Origin: Alkalihalobacillus deserti
GTDB lineage: Bacteria; Bacillota; Bacilli; Bacillales; Bacillaceae_D
NCBI RefSeq assembly: GCF_020734105.1
Contig: NZ_JAJAFR010000001.1
Coordinates: forward strand, 496,001-560,000
Length of the DNA stretch: 64,000 bases
Direction of reading: 5' to 3'
In this document: piece after piece, positions 8,627 through 18,294 of the stretch
How positions within the stretch are numbered: position 1 is the stretch's first letter
Layout: each line of letters opens with the position of its first letter
The notes under the pieces: model-generated
Told to the model about the DNA's origin: nothing
The model's database searches: none
The model's input: only the letters and a program-made list of their open reading frames with translations
Program-made: the position numbers and the translations under genes

Positions 8627-9388
8627 TTAGTGATGGATATAGCCTAATTTTTTCGAGATCTCCTGACCTGCTGTGGTGACTGCTTTTATGTATTCAGGGA
8701 ATTGATCTTTCCTCATCCTCTGACTAGGTCCGACGATACTTACGGATGCCATTACCTCACCTGTATAGTCTTTAACCGGCGCAGCAATGCTGACAACCTC
8801 TTCATGCAATTCGTTCACACAAATGGAAAAACCTTGTTGGCGAATAGCTTGTAGTTCTTGTAATAATTCTTCTCGATCCGTAATGCTGTTAGGTCCACAT
8901 TTAGGAAGTCCGTTATCAAGGACACGATGAGTCACTTCCGTTGGCTGAAATGCCAAAAGAACTTTTCCTGAACTCGTGCAGGTTGCCGGGTTGTTTTTTC
9001 CAATAAAAGACATGAGATGAACGGGTTGTTTGCAATCAACCTTATGTAGATAAGTAATATTTGAGTCTTCAAGAACAGAAATGTGAGCGGTCTCTTCTAC
9101 TCTCGCTACTAGTTTATGTAAAGAAGGCTTCGCTTCACGAAAAATCTCCAAATGAGAAGTAATGACACCGCTTAAACAAAGCACGGAAATCCCAAGTTGA
9201 TAGGTTGTACCAGACTTTTCTAAAAATCCTTCTTCTACTAGTTCTTTTACAAGACGACTCACCGTACTTTTGTTTAAAGACAGAACATTTGCAATTTCTG
9301 TGATTCCCCAATTTGATTTTTCATTTGAAAATAATCGTAAAATAGAAAGCCCATTATGAACTGATTTTAAGATCCCTTCGTTTAGCAC
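8627..9388 (-). CDS. IclR-family regulator, divergent from praI
   Basis: A 253-residue IclR protein with a winged HTH at about 7-70 (LNKSTVSRLVKELVEEG) and an effector domain ending in SIAAPVKD and ASVSIVGPS. The start is GTG at 9388, preceded by GAGGTGA. It is transcribed divergently from the 4-hydroxybenzoate hydroxylase gene with 140 bases between them, the classic arrangement for a PobR-like pathway regulator. An inverted repeat GTTTC-N8-GAAAC lies in that gap. The most likely role is control of praI in response to 4-hydroxybenzoate (inference). Confidence 0.9.
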   Translation of the reverse strand: MLNEGILKSVHNGLSILRLFSNEKSNWGITEIANVLSLNKSTVSRLVKELVEEGFLEKSGTTYQLGISVLCLSGVITSHLEIFREAKPSLHKLVARVEETAHISVLEDSNITYLHKVDCKQPVHLMSFIGKNNPATCTSSGKVLLAFQPTEVTHRVLDNGLPKCGPNSITDREELLQELQAIRQQGFSICVNELHEEVVSIAAPVKDYTGEVMASVSIVGPSQRMRKDQFPEYIKAVTTAGQEISKKLGYIHH

Positions 9389-9418
9389 TTTATAAAATCA
9401 CCTCAGAATTCGTTAGTT

Positions 9419-9436
9419 GTTTCATATAAAAGAAAC
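9419..9436. promoter_or_regulatory. Candidate operator in praI/iclR divergent gap
   Basis: An inverted repeat GTTTC (9419-9423) and GAAAC (9432-9436) around an 8-base A/T spacer, located between the divergent IclR and praI starts. Half-site length and spacing resemble IclR operators, but no binding data can be inferred from sequence. Confidence 0.4.
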
Positions 9437-9510
9437 CTGATCTTTTATTCTGAACATTCTTATATTAACATTTTAAATGAGTTAGGTAAGCGTTTACAAC
9501 GATTAATTGA

Positions 9511-10731
<1,221 letters not shown>

Positions 10732-10755
10732 AGTAGTCGTTATTAGAAAATGAAA

Positions 10756-10783
10756 GGGCTACCATTAGTGAAAATGGTAGCCC
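10756..10783. terminator. Terminator between convergent praI and praH
   Basis: An 11-bp stem (10756-10766 with 10773-10783). The minus-strand side continues into a T-rich tract, so it best serves praH. It probably also limits readthrough from praI. Confidence 0.65.
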
Positions 10784-10789
10784 TAACGA

Positions 10790-11731
10790 TTATTTAAGTC
10801 GTAGTAAGGAGTCGGAACCCTTTGCGAAATCTTTAATGGGAGGCCAAGAACATAAATCAAATGGGAAGTCAGATCCGGGTACAATTCGATCTTCCCCAAC
10901 CGTTTTAGCTAAGTATTCTAAGGTGTTTGTATCCCATAAGACGCTGTCATACCAAAAATCTTTTAAATATTCAATCGGTTCTTTATTCAACGCATTTGAG
11001 ACTAAAGGCCATTGCTCATATCCTTTATTTAAACGTCCAATTTGATAAGGAAGGAAGCCGCCACCATGAGCTAATAAGATGTTTACATCACTGTATGTAT
11101 CTAGCATCCCGCTAAGTAATAGGTCTGTTGCTGATATGGTTGTTTCCCACGGAACCCCAATCAAGTTCGGCATCATCCGTTGTTTCAAACGTGGGTCTTC
11201 GCATAATAAAGGATGAATAAAAATGATTGCTTTTAGGCTATTTGCTTCCTCCCAAAAAGGAGTAAACTGAGGATCTGAAAGCAGTTTACCATTTAGGCCA
11301 GGACCAATGATGGCTCCTTTCAACCCTGCATCCATAGCTTCTCTTAAATCACGAGCAGCTAACTCAGGATTGTTAAGAGAAACGGTTCCTAAGGCTGATA
11401 ACTGTTCGCTATTAGATCGACACCACTTTGCAAGCGAAAGATTATAGACCGTTGCTAGCTCGCTTGTAATCTCAGAAGCAAATTCATATAAAAATAGCTG
11501 TGGGATCGGTGAAACAATCGCATGAGAAACGCCAATTTTTTCTTTTTCTTCTAGATACAAGCTAGCATTAGTAAATTCTTGTTTTAACTCAAATGCCCAT
11601 TTGTTGTTGATCGATAGGAAAGCTTCTTTCTCTGTGTTCTTCTTGACCCAATTAGCGTTTACGGTTTGTTTGTTGTCCTTAATCCACGTTAAGACTTCTT
11701 TAGGAATAAAGTGAGTATGAAAATCATGCAT
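10790..11731 (-). CDS. praH: 5-carboxy-2-hydroxymuconate-6-semialdehyde decarboxylase
   Basis: A 313-residue metal-dependent amidohydrolase-fold protein of the ACMSD family, which performs non-oxidative decarboxylations. The N-terminal HTH metal motif (residues 5-7, DFHTHFIP), AIIFIHP, LLAHGGGFLPYQIGR and PGSDFPFD are all present in the right order. In protocatechuate 2,3-cleavage this enzyme removes CO2 from the ring-opened product, giving 2-hydroxymuconate-6-semialdehyde for PraB. The gene is on the minus strand, 21 bases downstream of an IclR gene and probably cotranscribed with it, unlike the compact Paenibacillus cluster. The substrate assignment rests on context, since ACMSD relatives act on several semialdehydes. 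Confidence 0.83.
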   Translation of the reverse strand: MHDFHTHFIPKEVLTWIKDNKQTVNANWVKKNTEKEAFLSINNKWAFELKQEFTNASLYLEEKEKIGVSHAIVSPIPQLFLYEFASEITSELATVYNLSLAKWCRSNSEQLSALGTVSLNNPELAARDLREAMDAGLKGAIIGPGLNGKLLSDPQFTPFWEEANSLKAIIFIHPLLCEDPRLKQRMMPNLIGVPWETTISATDLLLSGMLDTYSDVNILLAHGGGFLPYQIGRLNKGYEQWPLVSNALNKEPIEYLKDFWYDSVLWDTNTLEYLAKTVGEDRIVPGSDFPFDLCSWPPIKDFAKGSDSLLRLK

Positions 11732-11752
11732 GATGAACAGCTCCTTTTTATT

Positions 11753-12535
11753 TTAGAAATGATGTGGTCTGTAGCCTAGTCTCTCAGAGATTTGCTTACC
11801 AGCTTCAATGACTTTCTTAATATTTGGAGGAATTGTGCGATCATTTAGACGTTGCATAGGTCCGACAATGTTAACGGATGCAATGACTTGTCCTGTGTAA
11901 TCTCTAACAGGAGAGGCGATAGAGACAACGCCTTCAAAAATTTCTTCAATGCTAATTGCATATCCATTTGTGCGAATTTCTTCAAGAGCTTTCATTAATT
12001 TCTTTGGATCGCTAATGGTATTTTTTGTGAATGGCTCCAGTCCTCTCTCAATCGTCCTTTCTACATAATGATCGTCATTAAAGGCTAGCATTACTTTTCC
12101 AGAACTTGTTGCATATGAAGGATTTCTTTTACCAATATGAGTAAATGCCCGGACATGATGCTTACTTTCTACTTTATGTAAGTAAATGACATCAAGCCCA
12201 TCGAGAATGGCTAAATGCGACGTTTCACCGGTCTTTTCAACAAGATCATGCAAAACTGGCATAGCTTCTTTATGAATTTCAAAGTTAGATGTACAAACAC
12301 TGGCAAGAGATAAAATCGATAATCCTAAACGGTAACGTTGATTGTCAGGATTTTTTTCTACAAAACCTTCACTAGCTAATGTTGACATTAATCTTGAAAC
12401 TGTACTTTTTCCTAAGTCTAAGTCTTTTGCTAAATCAGTAATTTTCAACTCAGATTCATCCATAGAAAACCTGCGTAAAATGCGAAGTGCATTTCTAACC
12501 GATGATAGCGTGTAATCTTTTTTTTCTGTCTGCAA
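11753..12535 (-). CDS. IclR-family regulator, divergent from praB
   Basis: A 260-residue IclR protein. The winged HTH spans about residues 12-75 (SVRNALRILRRFS, LDLGKSTVSRLMSTL), and the effector domain includes TSHLAILDGLDVIYLHKVES and SVNIVGPMQRL. The start is TTG at 12535, eight bases after GGAGGT. It is divergent from praB and followed after 21 bases by praH, so it probably regulates both sides. Two long, nearly identical operator-like repeats lie in the 226-base divergent region. The inducer is expected to be an aromatic acid of the pathway (inference). Confidence 0.9.
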   Translation of the reverse strand: MQTEKKDYTLSSVRNALRILRRFSMDESELKITDLAKDLDLGKSTVSRLMSTLASEGFVEKNPDNQRYRLGLSILSLASVCTSNFEIHKEAMPVLHDLVEKTGETSHLAILDGLDVIYLHKVESKHHVRAFTHIGKRNPSYATSSGKVMLAFNDDHYVERTIERGLEPFTKNTISDPKKLMKALEEIRTNGYAISIEEIFEGVVSIASPVRDYTGQVIASVNIVGPMQRLNDRTIPPNIKKVIEAGKQISERLGYRPHHF

Positions 12536-12558
12536 GATGAATACCTCCTTTTGTTGTT

Positions 12559-12570
12559 TATAGAGGAACT
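12559..12570. promoter_or_regulatory. Upstream copy of twin IclR-type operator
   Basis: TATAGAGGAACT is repeated exactly at 12663-12674. The similarity extends over about 30 bases (GTTTATAGAGGAACTGTG against GCATATAGAGGAACTATG, then TTTTAT in both). This copy lies 24 bases upstream of the IclR start, so it is well placed for autoregulation. Confidence 0.5.
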
Positions 12571-12651
12571 GTGTTCTTTTATGGGATTTGAATTTACTAT
12601 ATCATATTAATTGAGAAAAATGAATAATCTAAAAATTTTTAAAAAAAGTTT

Positions 12652-12679
12652 TTGATGTTGCATATAGAGGAACTATGAT
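12652..12679 (+). promoter_or_regulatory. praBp: Predicted praB promoter containing operator
   Basis: TTGATG (12652-12657) and TATGAT (12674-12679) are separated by 16 bases. The repeat TATAGAGGAACT (12663-12674) fills the spacer, so a bound regulator would directly control RNA polymerase. The operon praB-E-G-F-D-C-A starts about 85 bases downstream. Confidence 0.5.
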
Positions 12680-12761
12680 GTTTTATAAGGTACGAAAATT
12701 GAGTATTCTAAATGTAACAAAAGGTAACCACTACAAACTTTAATAAATGGAGGAATTAAAC

Positions 12762-14225
12762 ATGAAAACGATTACTACGGCAACAGGAATTGATTGCAGA
12801 CATTACATTAATGGAAAGTATATGGATTCTATCAATAACAAAACATTTGTAAATACGAATCCAGCAAATGAAGAAGTACTTGGCTCGGTTTCTGAAGGTG
12901 GAGAAGAAGAAATTCACCTAGCTGTAACAGCTGCAAGAAGAGCGCTTAATGGTCGTTGGAAAACAATGCCGCTAACAGAGCGTTCAAAAATCTTACGTAA
13001 AATTGGAGATCTTATTTTAGAAAGAAAAGATGAGTTGGCTCGTTTAGAGTCATTAGATACAGGGAAGCCGATTTGGTTATCAAGTACGATTGATATTCCA
13101 AGAGCAGCATACAACTTTCATTTCTTTGCGGATTATATGACGTCAATGGGAACAGAAGCTTATCAGCATGATGATGTAGCGATTAACTATGCTGTTCGTA
13201 AACCAGTTGGGGTTGTTGGTTTAATTAACCCTTGGAATCTACCATTGCTTTTATTAACTTGGAAGCTTGCTCCTTGTTTAGCAGCAGGTAATACAGCGGT
13301 AATGAAACCAGCAGAGTGGACTCCAATGACAGCAACAGTGTTAGCAGAGATTTGTAAAGAAGCAGGAGTTCCAGATGGCGTTGTTAACGTCGTTCATGGG
13401 TTTGGACCGAACTCAGCTGGTGCGGCTCTTACAGAACATCCAGATGTCGATGCAATTACATTTACTGGTGAAACATCAACGGGAACAGCGATTATGAAAG
13501 CGGCGGCTAATACACTTAAGAAGCTTTCATATGAACTTGGTGGAAAGAATCCGAATATTATCTTTGCTGATTCAGATCTTGATGAAGTGCTAGAAACCAC
13601 GATTAAATCAAGTTTCATTAATCAAGGGGAAGTGTGTTTATGTGGATCGAGAATCTACGTTGAACGTCCTGCTTATGATGAATTCATTGAAAAGTTTGTC
13701 GCAAAAACAAAGGAGCTAGTGGTTGGAGATCCATTTGATGAGAAATCCAATCTTGGTGCTATGATTGGTAAGGAACATTATGATCGTGTCTTAGGCTTTT
13801 TAGATTTAGCAAGAGAAGAAGGCGGAACGATTCGTACAGGTGGCGGTCGTCCAGATGGATTTGAAAAAGGCTATTACATTGAACCGACGATTATTACAGA
13901 CCTTGATCGAAATGCTCGTTGTGTCCGTGAAGAGATTTTTGGACCAGTCGTTACGGTCATTCCTTTTGATTTAGAAGACGAAGTGATTGCGCAAGTAAAT
14001 GACTCTCATTATGGTTTAAGCGCTTCGATTTGGACGAACGATCTTCGTCGCGCACATCGTGTAGCAAATGAAGTAGAAGCAGGAATTGTTTGGGTCAACA
14101 CTTGGTTCTTAAGAGATTTACGCACACCGTTCGGTGGACTAAAGCAAAGCGGCATTGGGCGTGAAGGCGGAATGCACAGCTTTGAATTCTATAGTGAATT
14201 AAAAAATATTTGCATTAAGCTTTAA
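12762..14225 (+). CDS. praB: 2-hydroxymuconate-6-semialdehyde dehydrogenase
   Basis: A 487-residue aldehyde dehydrogenase matching the DmpC/XylG type in length and motifs. The catalytic residues seen are N159 (NPWNLP), E258 (YELGGKNP) and C292 (NQGEVCLCGSR). The NAD fold has TFTGETSTG near 233-241. It oxidises 2-hydroxymuconate semialdehyde to 4-oxalocrotonate with NAD+. The ATG at 12762 is chosen because GGAGG sits 8 bases before it. The upstream ATG at 12747 overlaps that site. It is the first gene of a seven-gene operon in the order B-E-G-F-D-C-A. Confidence 0.93.
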   Translation: MKTITTATGIDCRHYINGKYMDSINNKTFVNTNPANEEVLGSVSEGGEEEIHLAVTAARRALNGRWKTMPLTERSKILRKIGDLILERKDELARLESLDTGKPIWLSSTIDIPRAAYNFHFFADYMTSMGTEAYQHDDVAINYAVRKPVGVVGLINPWNLPLLLLTWKLAPCLAAGNTAVMKPAEWTPMTATVLAEICKEAGVPDGVVNVVHGFGPNSAGAALTEHPDVDAITFTGETSTGTAIMKAAANTLKKLSYELGGKNPNIIFADSDLDEVLETTIKSSFINQGEVCLCGSRIYVERPAYDEFIEKFVAKTKELVVGDPFDEKSNLGAMIGKEHYDRVLGFLDLAREEGGTIRTGGGRPDGFEKGYYIEPTIITDLDRNARCVREEIFGPVVTVIPFDLEDEVIAQVNDSHYGLSASIWTNDLRRAHRVANEVEAGIVWVNTWFLRDLRTPFGGLKQSGIGREGGMHSFEFYSELKNICIKL

Positions 14226-14238
14226 GGGAGGAATAACA

Positions 14239-15018
14239 ATGAGTTCAACTGAATCATTCGCCAAACAACTTTTACAAGCCGAAAAAGACCGAGTCGGAAC
14301 AGCTGCTTTAACCGATCAAAGCGCTTCCTTTACGACTGAAGATGCCTATGCCGTACAATTGGAAGTGATTAAACAAAAATTAGCGCAAGGTCAGACCATT
14401 GTTGGAAAGAAAATCGGTTTAACTTCACTTGCGATGCAGAAATTACTAGGAGTTGATGAACCAGACTACGGCCATTTACTAGATGGAATGGTCGTAGAAA
14501 ATGGAAGTGAATTATCTTATCAACGCGTCATGCAACCAAAAGTAGAAGCGGAAGTCGCATTTGTCTTGAAAAAAAATCTTAAAGGACCCCATGTCACACC
14601 ATTAGATGTGATTCAAGCAACAGATTATGTTCTTCCTTCTTTAGAAATTGTTGATAGCCGTGTGAAGGATTGGAAAATAAAATTACCAGATACGATTGCT
14701 GACAATGCATCTAGTAGTCATTATGTTCTGGGTGGAAAGCCGGTTGCGATTGATCAGGTTGATCTAGCGCTAGCGGGCATGGTTCTTATTAAAAACGGAG
14801 AGATCATCAACACAGGCGTAGGAGCGGCTGCACTAGGAAATCCAATTAACTGTGTAGCGTGGCTTGCGAATAAATTAAGTGAGTTTGATATTACGTTAAA
14901 AGCAGGAGAAGTCATTCTCTCTGGAGCTCTTTCGGCTGCTGTAGAGGCAAAGCCTGGAGATGTTTTCACGGCAAAAATTGCCCATTTAGGAGAGGTTTCT
15001 GTACGTTTTTCTTCATAA
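14239..15018 (+). CDS. praE: 2-hydroxypenta-2,4-dienoate hydratase
   Basis: A 259-residue member of the fumarylacetoacetase-like hydratase/decarboxylase family (MhpD, DmpE, DmpH). It shows KIGLTSLAMQKLLGVDEPDYG, the metal-binding PKVEAEVAFVL and the IADNASSSHYVLG block. The family contains two functions in this pathway, the hydratase and the 4-oxalocrotonate decarboxylase, and both paralogues are present here (this one and the one at 17003). The hydratase call is based on position directly before the acetaldehyde dehydrogenase, as in the B-E-G-F-D-C order of the Paenibacillus cluster. Swapping the two calls is possible. It is preceded by GGGAGG, 13 bases after praB. Confidence 0.85.
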   Translation: MSSTESFAKQLLQAEKDRVGTAALTDQSASFTTEDAYAVQLEVIKQKLAQGQTIVGKKIGLTSLAMQKLLGVDEPDYGHLLDGMVVENGSELSYQRVMQPKVEAEVAFVLKKNLKGPHVTPLDVIQATDYVLPSLEIVDSRVKDWKIKLPDTIADNASSSHYVLGGKPVAIDQVDLALAGMVLIKNGEIINTGVGAAALGNPINCVAWLANKLSEFDITLKAGEVILSGALSAAVEAKPGDVFTAKIAHLGEVSVRFSS

Positions 15019-15042
15019 TTAAAGGTGGGAAAGGTGATTCAC

Positions 15043-15930
15043 ATGGGAAAAATTAAAGTAGCGATAATTGGAACCGGAAATATCGGTACAGATTTGATGT
15101 TAAAAATAGAAAGATCAGCTACGCTTAAATTAACAGCCCTTATTGGAATTGATCCTGATTCAGATGGCGTGATGAGAGCAAAGGAGCGAGGCTATCAAAC
15201 GTTTACAAATGGATTAGAAGAATTTTTAGCAACGAATAGCGAAATAGCAGATATTTTCTTTGATGCGACCTCGGCAAAAGCGCATGTTAGACACGCGAAA
15301 TTATTACAAGAAGCAGAAAAGCAAGTGCTTGATTTAACGCCAGCTGCAAGAGGACCTTTTGTTGTACCACCTGTTAATCTAGGAACGAATTTAGATGTAC
15401 CAAATGTTAACTTGATCACATGTGGTGGTCAGGCGACGATTCCGATGGTGCACGCTGTTAATTGTGTGTGTCCTGTTGAATATGCGGAGATAGTTGCGAC
15501 GATCTCAAGTGAAAGTGCGGGTCCAGGTACAAGGGCGAATATCGATGAGTTTACGCAAACAACGAAGCGGGGTATTGAGGAAATTGGCGGTGCCAAGAGA
15601 GGGAAAGCAATTATTATACTAAATCCTGCCGAACCACCAATTCTGATGAGAGATACGGTTTATGCGGTTGTAGAGCCAGGAAAAATGGATGAAGTAGCCA
15701 TTACAAAGTCTGTTAAAGAAATGGCCGAGAAAGTTCAATCCTATGTACCAGGTTACCGGTTACGTACAGAGCCAATCTTTGATGGCAACCGTGTGACGAT
15801 TTTCTTAGAGGTGGAAGGAGCAGGTGATTACTTACCTTCTTATTCTGGAAATCTGGATATTATGACGGCTGCAGCTGTGAAAGTCGCAGAAGAGCTTGCA
15901 AAAAACAAGCTGAACTCAGCGATTTTATAA
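15043..15930 (+). CDS. praG: Acetaldehyde dehydrogenase (acylating)
   Basis: A 295-residue CoA-acylating acetaldehyde dehydrogenase (DmpF/MhpF family). It converts acetaldehyde, NAD+ and CoA into acetyl-CoA. The Rossmann motif is GTGNIGTDL at residues 10-18, and the catalytic cysteine is C127 in ITCGGQAT. DmpF-type enzymes form a channelling complex with the aldolase, whose gene follows 32 bases downstream. The ATG at 15043 is preferred to the GTG at 15025, because AAAGGTG lies at normal distance only from the former. This is the last step of the pathway. Confidence 0.93.
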   Translation: MGKIKVAIIGTGNIGTDLMLKIERSATLKLTALIGIDPDSDGVMRAKERGYQTFTNGLEEFLATNSEIADIFFDATSAKAHVRHAKLLQEAEKQVLDLTPAARGPFVVPPVNLGTNLDVPNVNLITCGGQATIPMVHAVNCVCPVEYAEIVATISSESAGPGTRANIDEFTQTTKRGIEEIGGAKRGKAIIILNPAEPPILMRDTVYAVVEPGKMDEVAITKSVKEMAEKVQSYVPGYRLRTEPIFDGNRVTIFLEVEGAGDYLPSYSGNLDIMTAAAVKVAEELAKNKLNSAIL

Positions 15931-15962
15931 AATTTGCCTACTCACAGAAAGGAATGTTTTGG

Positions 15963-16988
15963 ATGACCGATAATCGAGATATTATTATTACTGAAGTTGC
16001 CTTGCGTGATGGAAGTCACGCCATTAGACATCAATATACGATTGAACAAGTAACAGAAATAGCTCGAGGATTAAATGATGCAGGGGTACCGTATATGGAA
16101 GTAGCTCATGGAGATGGATTAGGGGGATCTTCCCAGCAATATGGTTTGTCGCTCACTGATGAAATGAAGTTAATTGAAGCTGCCGTATCTGTTTGTGACC
16201 AAACGAAAGTAGCAGTTCTGTTAATTCCAGGGATTGGAACGAAGGACGATCTAAAACAAGCGGCTGAAATTGGGGCGAAAATGGCAAGAGTAGCAACTCA
16301 TGTAACAGAAGCAGATGTGTCTCCACAACATATTAATCTAGCAAAAGAACTAGGTATGGAAACAGTTGGTTTCTTAATGATGTCGCATATGGCTCCAGTG
16401 AATAAGCTTGTTGAACAAGCAAAATTAATGGAGAGCTACGGGGCTGATACTGTTTATGTTGTTGATTCAGCGGGTGCATTACTCCCAAATCAAGTACGGG
16501 AAAGAATTAGAGCATTACGTCAAAGTTTAACAATCAACATAGGCTTTCATGCGCATAACAATTTGTCTCTTGCGATGGCGAACACTCTTGTTGCAATTGA
16601 AGAAGGAGCTACAAGAATCGATGGTAGCGTTCGTTGTTTAGGAGCAGGAGCTGGAAATACACAAACAGAAGTATTAGTCGCTGTCTTAGAGAGAATGGAA
16701 TTAAAGAGCGGCATTGATTTATATAAAATGATGGATTTGGCTGAAAATATTGTTGCGCCTATTTTAACGCAGCCTCAAGAGATTACAAGAGATAGTTTAG
16801 TGATGGGCTATGCAGGTGTATACTCTAGCTTCTTACTTCATGCCCAAAGAGCAGCGAAACAATTTAAAATTGATCCTCGAGATGTTTTAATTGAACTAGG
16901 AAAGAGAAAAGTCGTCGGAGGGCAAGAAGATATGATTATCGACGTAGCTGCTGAAATAGCAAATAAAAAAAATAGTCTTAGAGTTTAA
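15963..16988 (+). CDS. praF: 4-hydroxy-2-oxovalerate aldolase
   Basis: A 341-residue HMGL-like TIM-barrel aldolase (DmpG/MhpE family) that splits 4-hydroxy-2-oxovalerate into pyruvate and acetaldehyde. It shows EVALRDGSHAIRHQYT with the catalytic Arg-Asp pair, the metal ligands in GFHAHNNLSLA, and the C-terminal communication domain that contacts the acylating dehydrogenase. The ATG at 15963 follows AAAGGA by 9 bases. The ATG at 15954 directly abuts that site and is unlikely. It pairs with praG to pass acetaldehyde without release. Confidence 0.93.
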   Translation: MTDNRDIIITEVALRDGSHAIRHQYTIEQVTEIARGLNDAGVPYMEVAHGDGLGGSSQQYGLSLTDEMKLIEAAVSVCDQTKVAVLLIPGIGTKDDLKQAAEIGAKMARVATHVTEADVSPQHINLAKELGMETVGFLMMSHMAPVNKLVEQAKLMESYGADTVYVVDSAGALLPNQVRERIRALRQSLTINIGFHAHNNLSLAMANTLVAIEEGATRIDGSVRCLGAGAGNTQTEVLVAVLERMELKSGIDLYKMMDLAENIVAPILTQPQEITRDSLVMGYAGVYSSFLLHAQRAAKQFKIDPRDVLIELGKRKVVGGQEDMIIDVAAEIANKKNSLRV

Positions 16989-17002
16989 TAGGGGGAAATC
17001 AT

Positions 17003-17788
17003 ATGAGTATGTCGAATAAAGAAATAGCTGAATTTTTATTAGATGCAGAATTACAGAGAAAAGATGTTGTACGAATCACATCAGATAAAGTTCCTAATTT
17101 AACGGTAGAAGAAGCATATTCAATTCAAGAAGAACTAGTAAATTTAAAGTTAGAGCAAGGTCATTCAATTGTTGGACCAAAAATGGGCTTAACAAGCCGG
17201 GCAAAAATGAAACAAATGAATGTCGAAGAACCAATTTTTGGTTATATTTTCGATAATATGGTTGTTTCAGAGGGATCTCAAATTTCGTTGGCTGATTTTA
17301 TTCACCCTAAAGTGGAGGCTGAAGTAGCCTTTATCCTAGGAAAAGATATCGAAGGACCGGGTGTCTCTGGAGCTCAAGTTCTAGCGGCTACAGAATATGT
17401 CTGTTCGGCGCTTGAAATTATTGATAGTCGCTATGAAAATTTTAATTTCACCCTACCAGATGTGATTGCTGATAATGCCTCATCTTCTAAAGTGGTTTTT
17501 GGAAACAAAGTTCGTAAACCAGAAGAACTTGAATTGGATCTTGTTGGAACCGTCTTATCTATTAATGGTGAAATAAAAGATCTGGGCGCTGGTGCGGCAG
17601 TCTTAGGTCATCCGGCAAATTCAGTTGCGATGCTCGCTAACATGCTCCACCGCAAAGGCGAGAAGTTAAAAGCAGGGCAAGTCATTTTAACCGGTGGAAT
17701 CACAGGAGCTGTCCCTTTATCCTACGGAGACCATGTAACCGCTAAAATTGACGGACTAGGTGAAGTAAGCTTTTCAGTAGGAGAATAA
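17003..17788 (+). CDS. praD: 4-oxalocrotonate decarboxylase
   Basis: A 261-residue paralogue of PraE in the hydratase/decarboxylase family, with PKMGLTSRAKMKQMNVEEPIFG, HPKVEAEVAFILG and IADNASSSKVVFG. It is assigned as the Mg-dependent decarboxylase that turns the keto form of 4-oxalocrotonate into 2-hydroxypentadienoate. The call rests on its place immediately before the tautomerase gene, with which it works in sequence. In related pathways the decarboxylase and hydratase form a complex. GGGGGAAAT lies upstream. The hydratase function cannot be excluded from sequence alone. Confidence 0.85.
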   Translation: MSMSNKEIAEFLLDAELQRKDVVRITSDKVPNLTVEEAYSIQEELVNLKLEQGHSIVGPKMGLTSRAKMKQMNVEEPIFGYIFDNMVVSEGSQISLADFIHPKVEAEVAFILGKDIEGPGVSGAQVLAATEYVCSALEIIDSRYENFNFTLPDVIADNASSSKVVFGNKVRKPEELELDLVGTVLSINGEIKDLGAGAAVLGHPANSVAMLANMLHRKGEKLKAGQVILTGGITGAVPLSYGDHVTAKIDGLGEVSFSVGE

Positions 17789-17974
17789 GAGAGATCGTAC
17801 AAAAAGGCGGTTTTCCTTTTTGTACGATCTCGAAGCAATGAGCGAAACCGCTGCCATGTTTTAAGCCTTATGAGTGGTTTTCTCATAAGGCGCGCAGCGA
17901 GAGAAGCCATTGCCTTCATAGAGTTTGCTAAATCTTTAGATTCAAAAAGGTGGTTTTCCTTTTTGTACGATCTC
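17789..17974. repeat. Hairpin-rich insert between praD and praC
   Basis: A perfect 17-bp hairpin (17790-17806 with 17814-17830) follows the praD stop. A 10-bp hairpin with GCCTTATGAG and its complement lies at about 17864-17890. A second partial copy of the first hairpin (AAAAAGGTGG through GTACGATCTC) occupies 17944-17974. Bases 17833-17854 match, in reverse complement, the repeat at 32706-32769 at 20 of 22 positions. This looks like a small dispersed repeat inserted inside the operon. It could act as an attenuator or an RNA-processing site. Confidence 0.65.
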
Positions 17975-18057
17975 GCAAATCTTTTTATAGAATAGAAGTT
18001 AATAGATCTCAAATTTAACCCAATAAAACATAAAGATAATTAGAAAGGAGAACGCAG

Positions 18058-18255
18058 ATGCCAATTGTAAACGTTAACATTATGGAAGGGCGTCCTAAGG
18101 AAAAAATAGAACGGGTTATTGCCGATATTACGGAAACGATTACAAATACGTTAGAAGTTCCGAAAGAGACGGTTCGAGTGATTGTCACGGAGATTCCTAA
18201 GAGTCACTGGGGAATTGCAGGGGAATCTGTAGAGAAACGTAACGCTTCAAAGTAG
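18058..18255 (+). CDS. praC: 4-oxalocrotonate tautomerase
   Basis: A 65-residue 4-oxalocrotonate tautomerase. After Met removal it has the catalytic Pro-1, and Arg-11 and Arg-39 at the canonical positions, with an aromatic Trp-50 where the classic enzyme has an aromatic residue. It converts 2-hydroxymuconate (the enol form of 4-oxalocrotonate) to the 2-oxo form used by PraD. The usual enzyme is a hexamer of such short chains. AGAAAGGAG precedes the ATG. It is separated from praD by a 270-base hairpin-rich insert and followed 39 bases later by praA. Confidence 0.93.
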   Translation: MPIVNVNIMEGRPKEKIERVIADITETITNTLEVPKETVRVIVTEIPKSHWGIAGESVEKRNASK

Positions 18256-18294
18256 CCTTGAATCACAAATAAATTAAATGTAGGAGGGTTATTT

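Noticed and set aside
12541..12761. CRISPR-like repeats in the praB/iclR gap
   Set aside because: Only two copies, 104 bases apart, placed on a promoter; an operator pair explains them better. No CRISPR array was seen anywhere.
14239..17788. praE and praD regarded as a simple recent duplication
   Set aside because: They differ widely in sequence and each occupies the position of a distinct pathway step; they are old paralogues with different functions.
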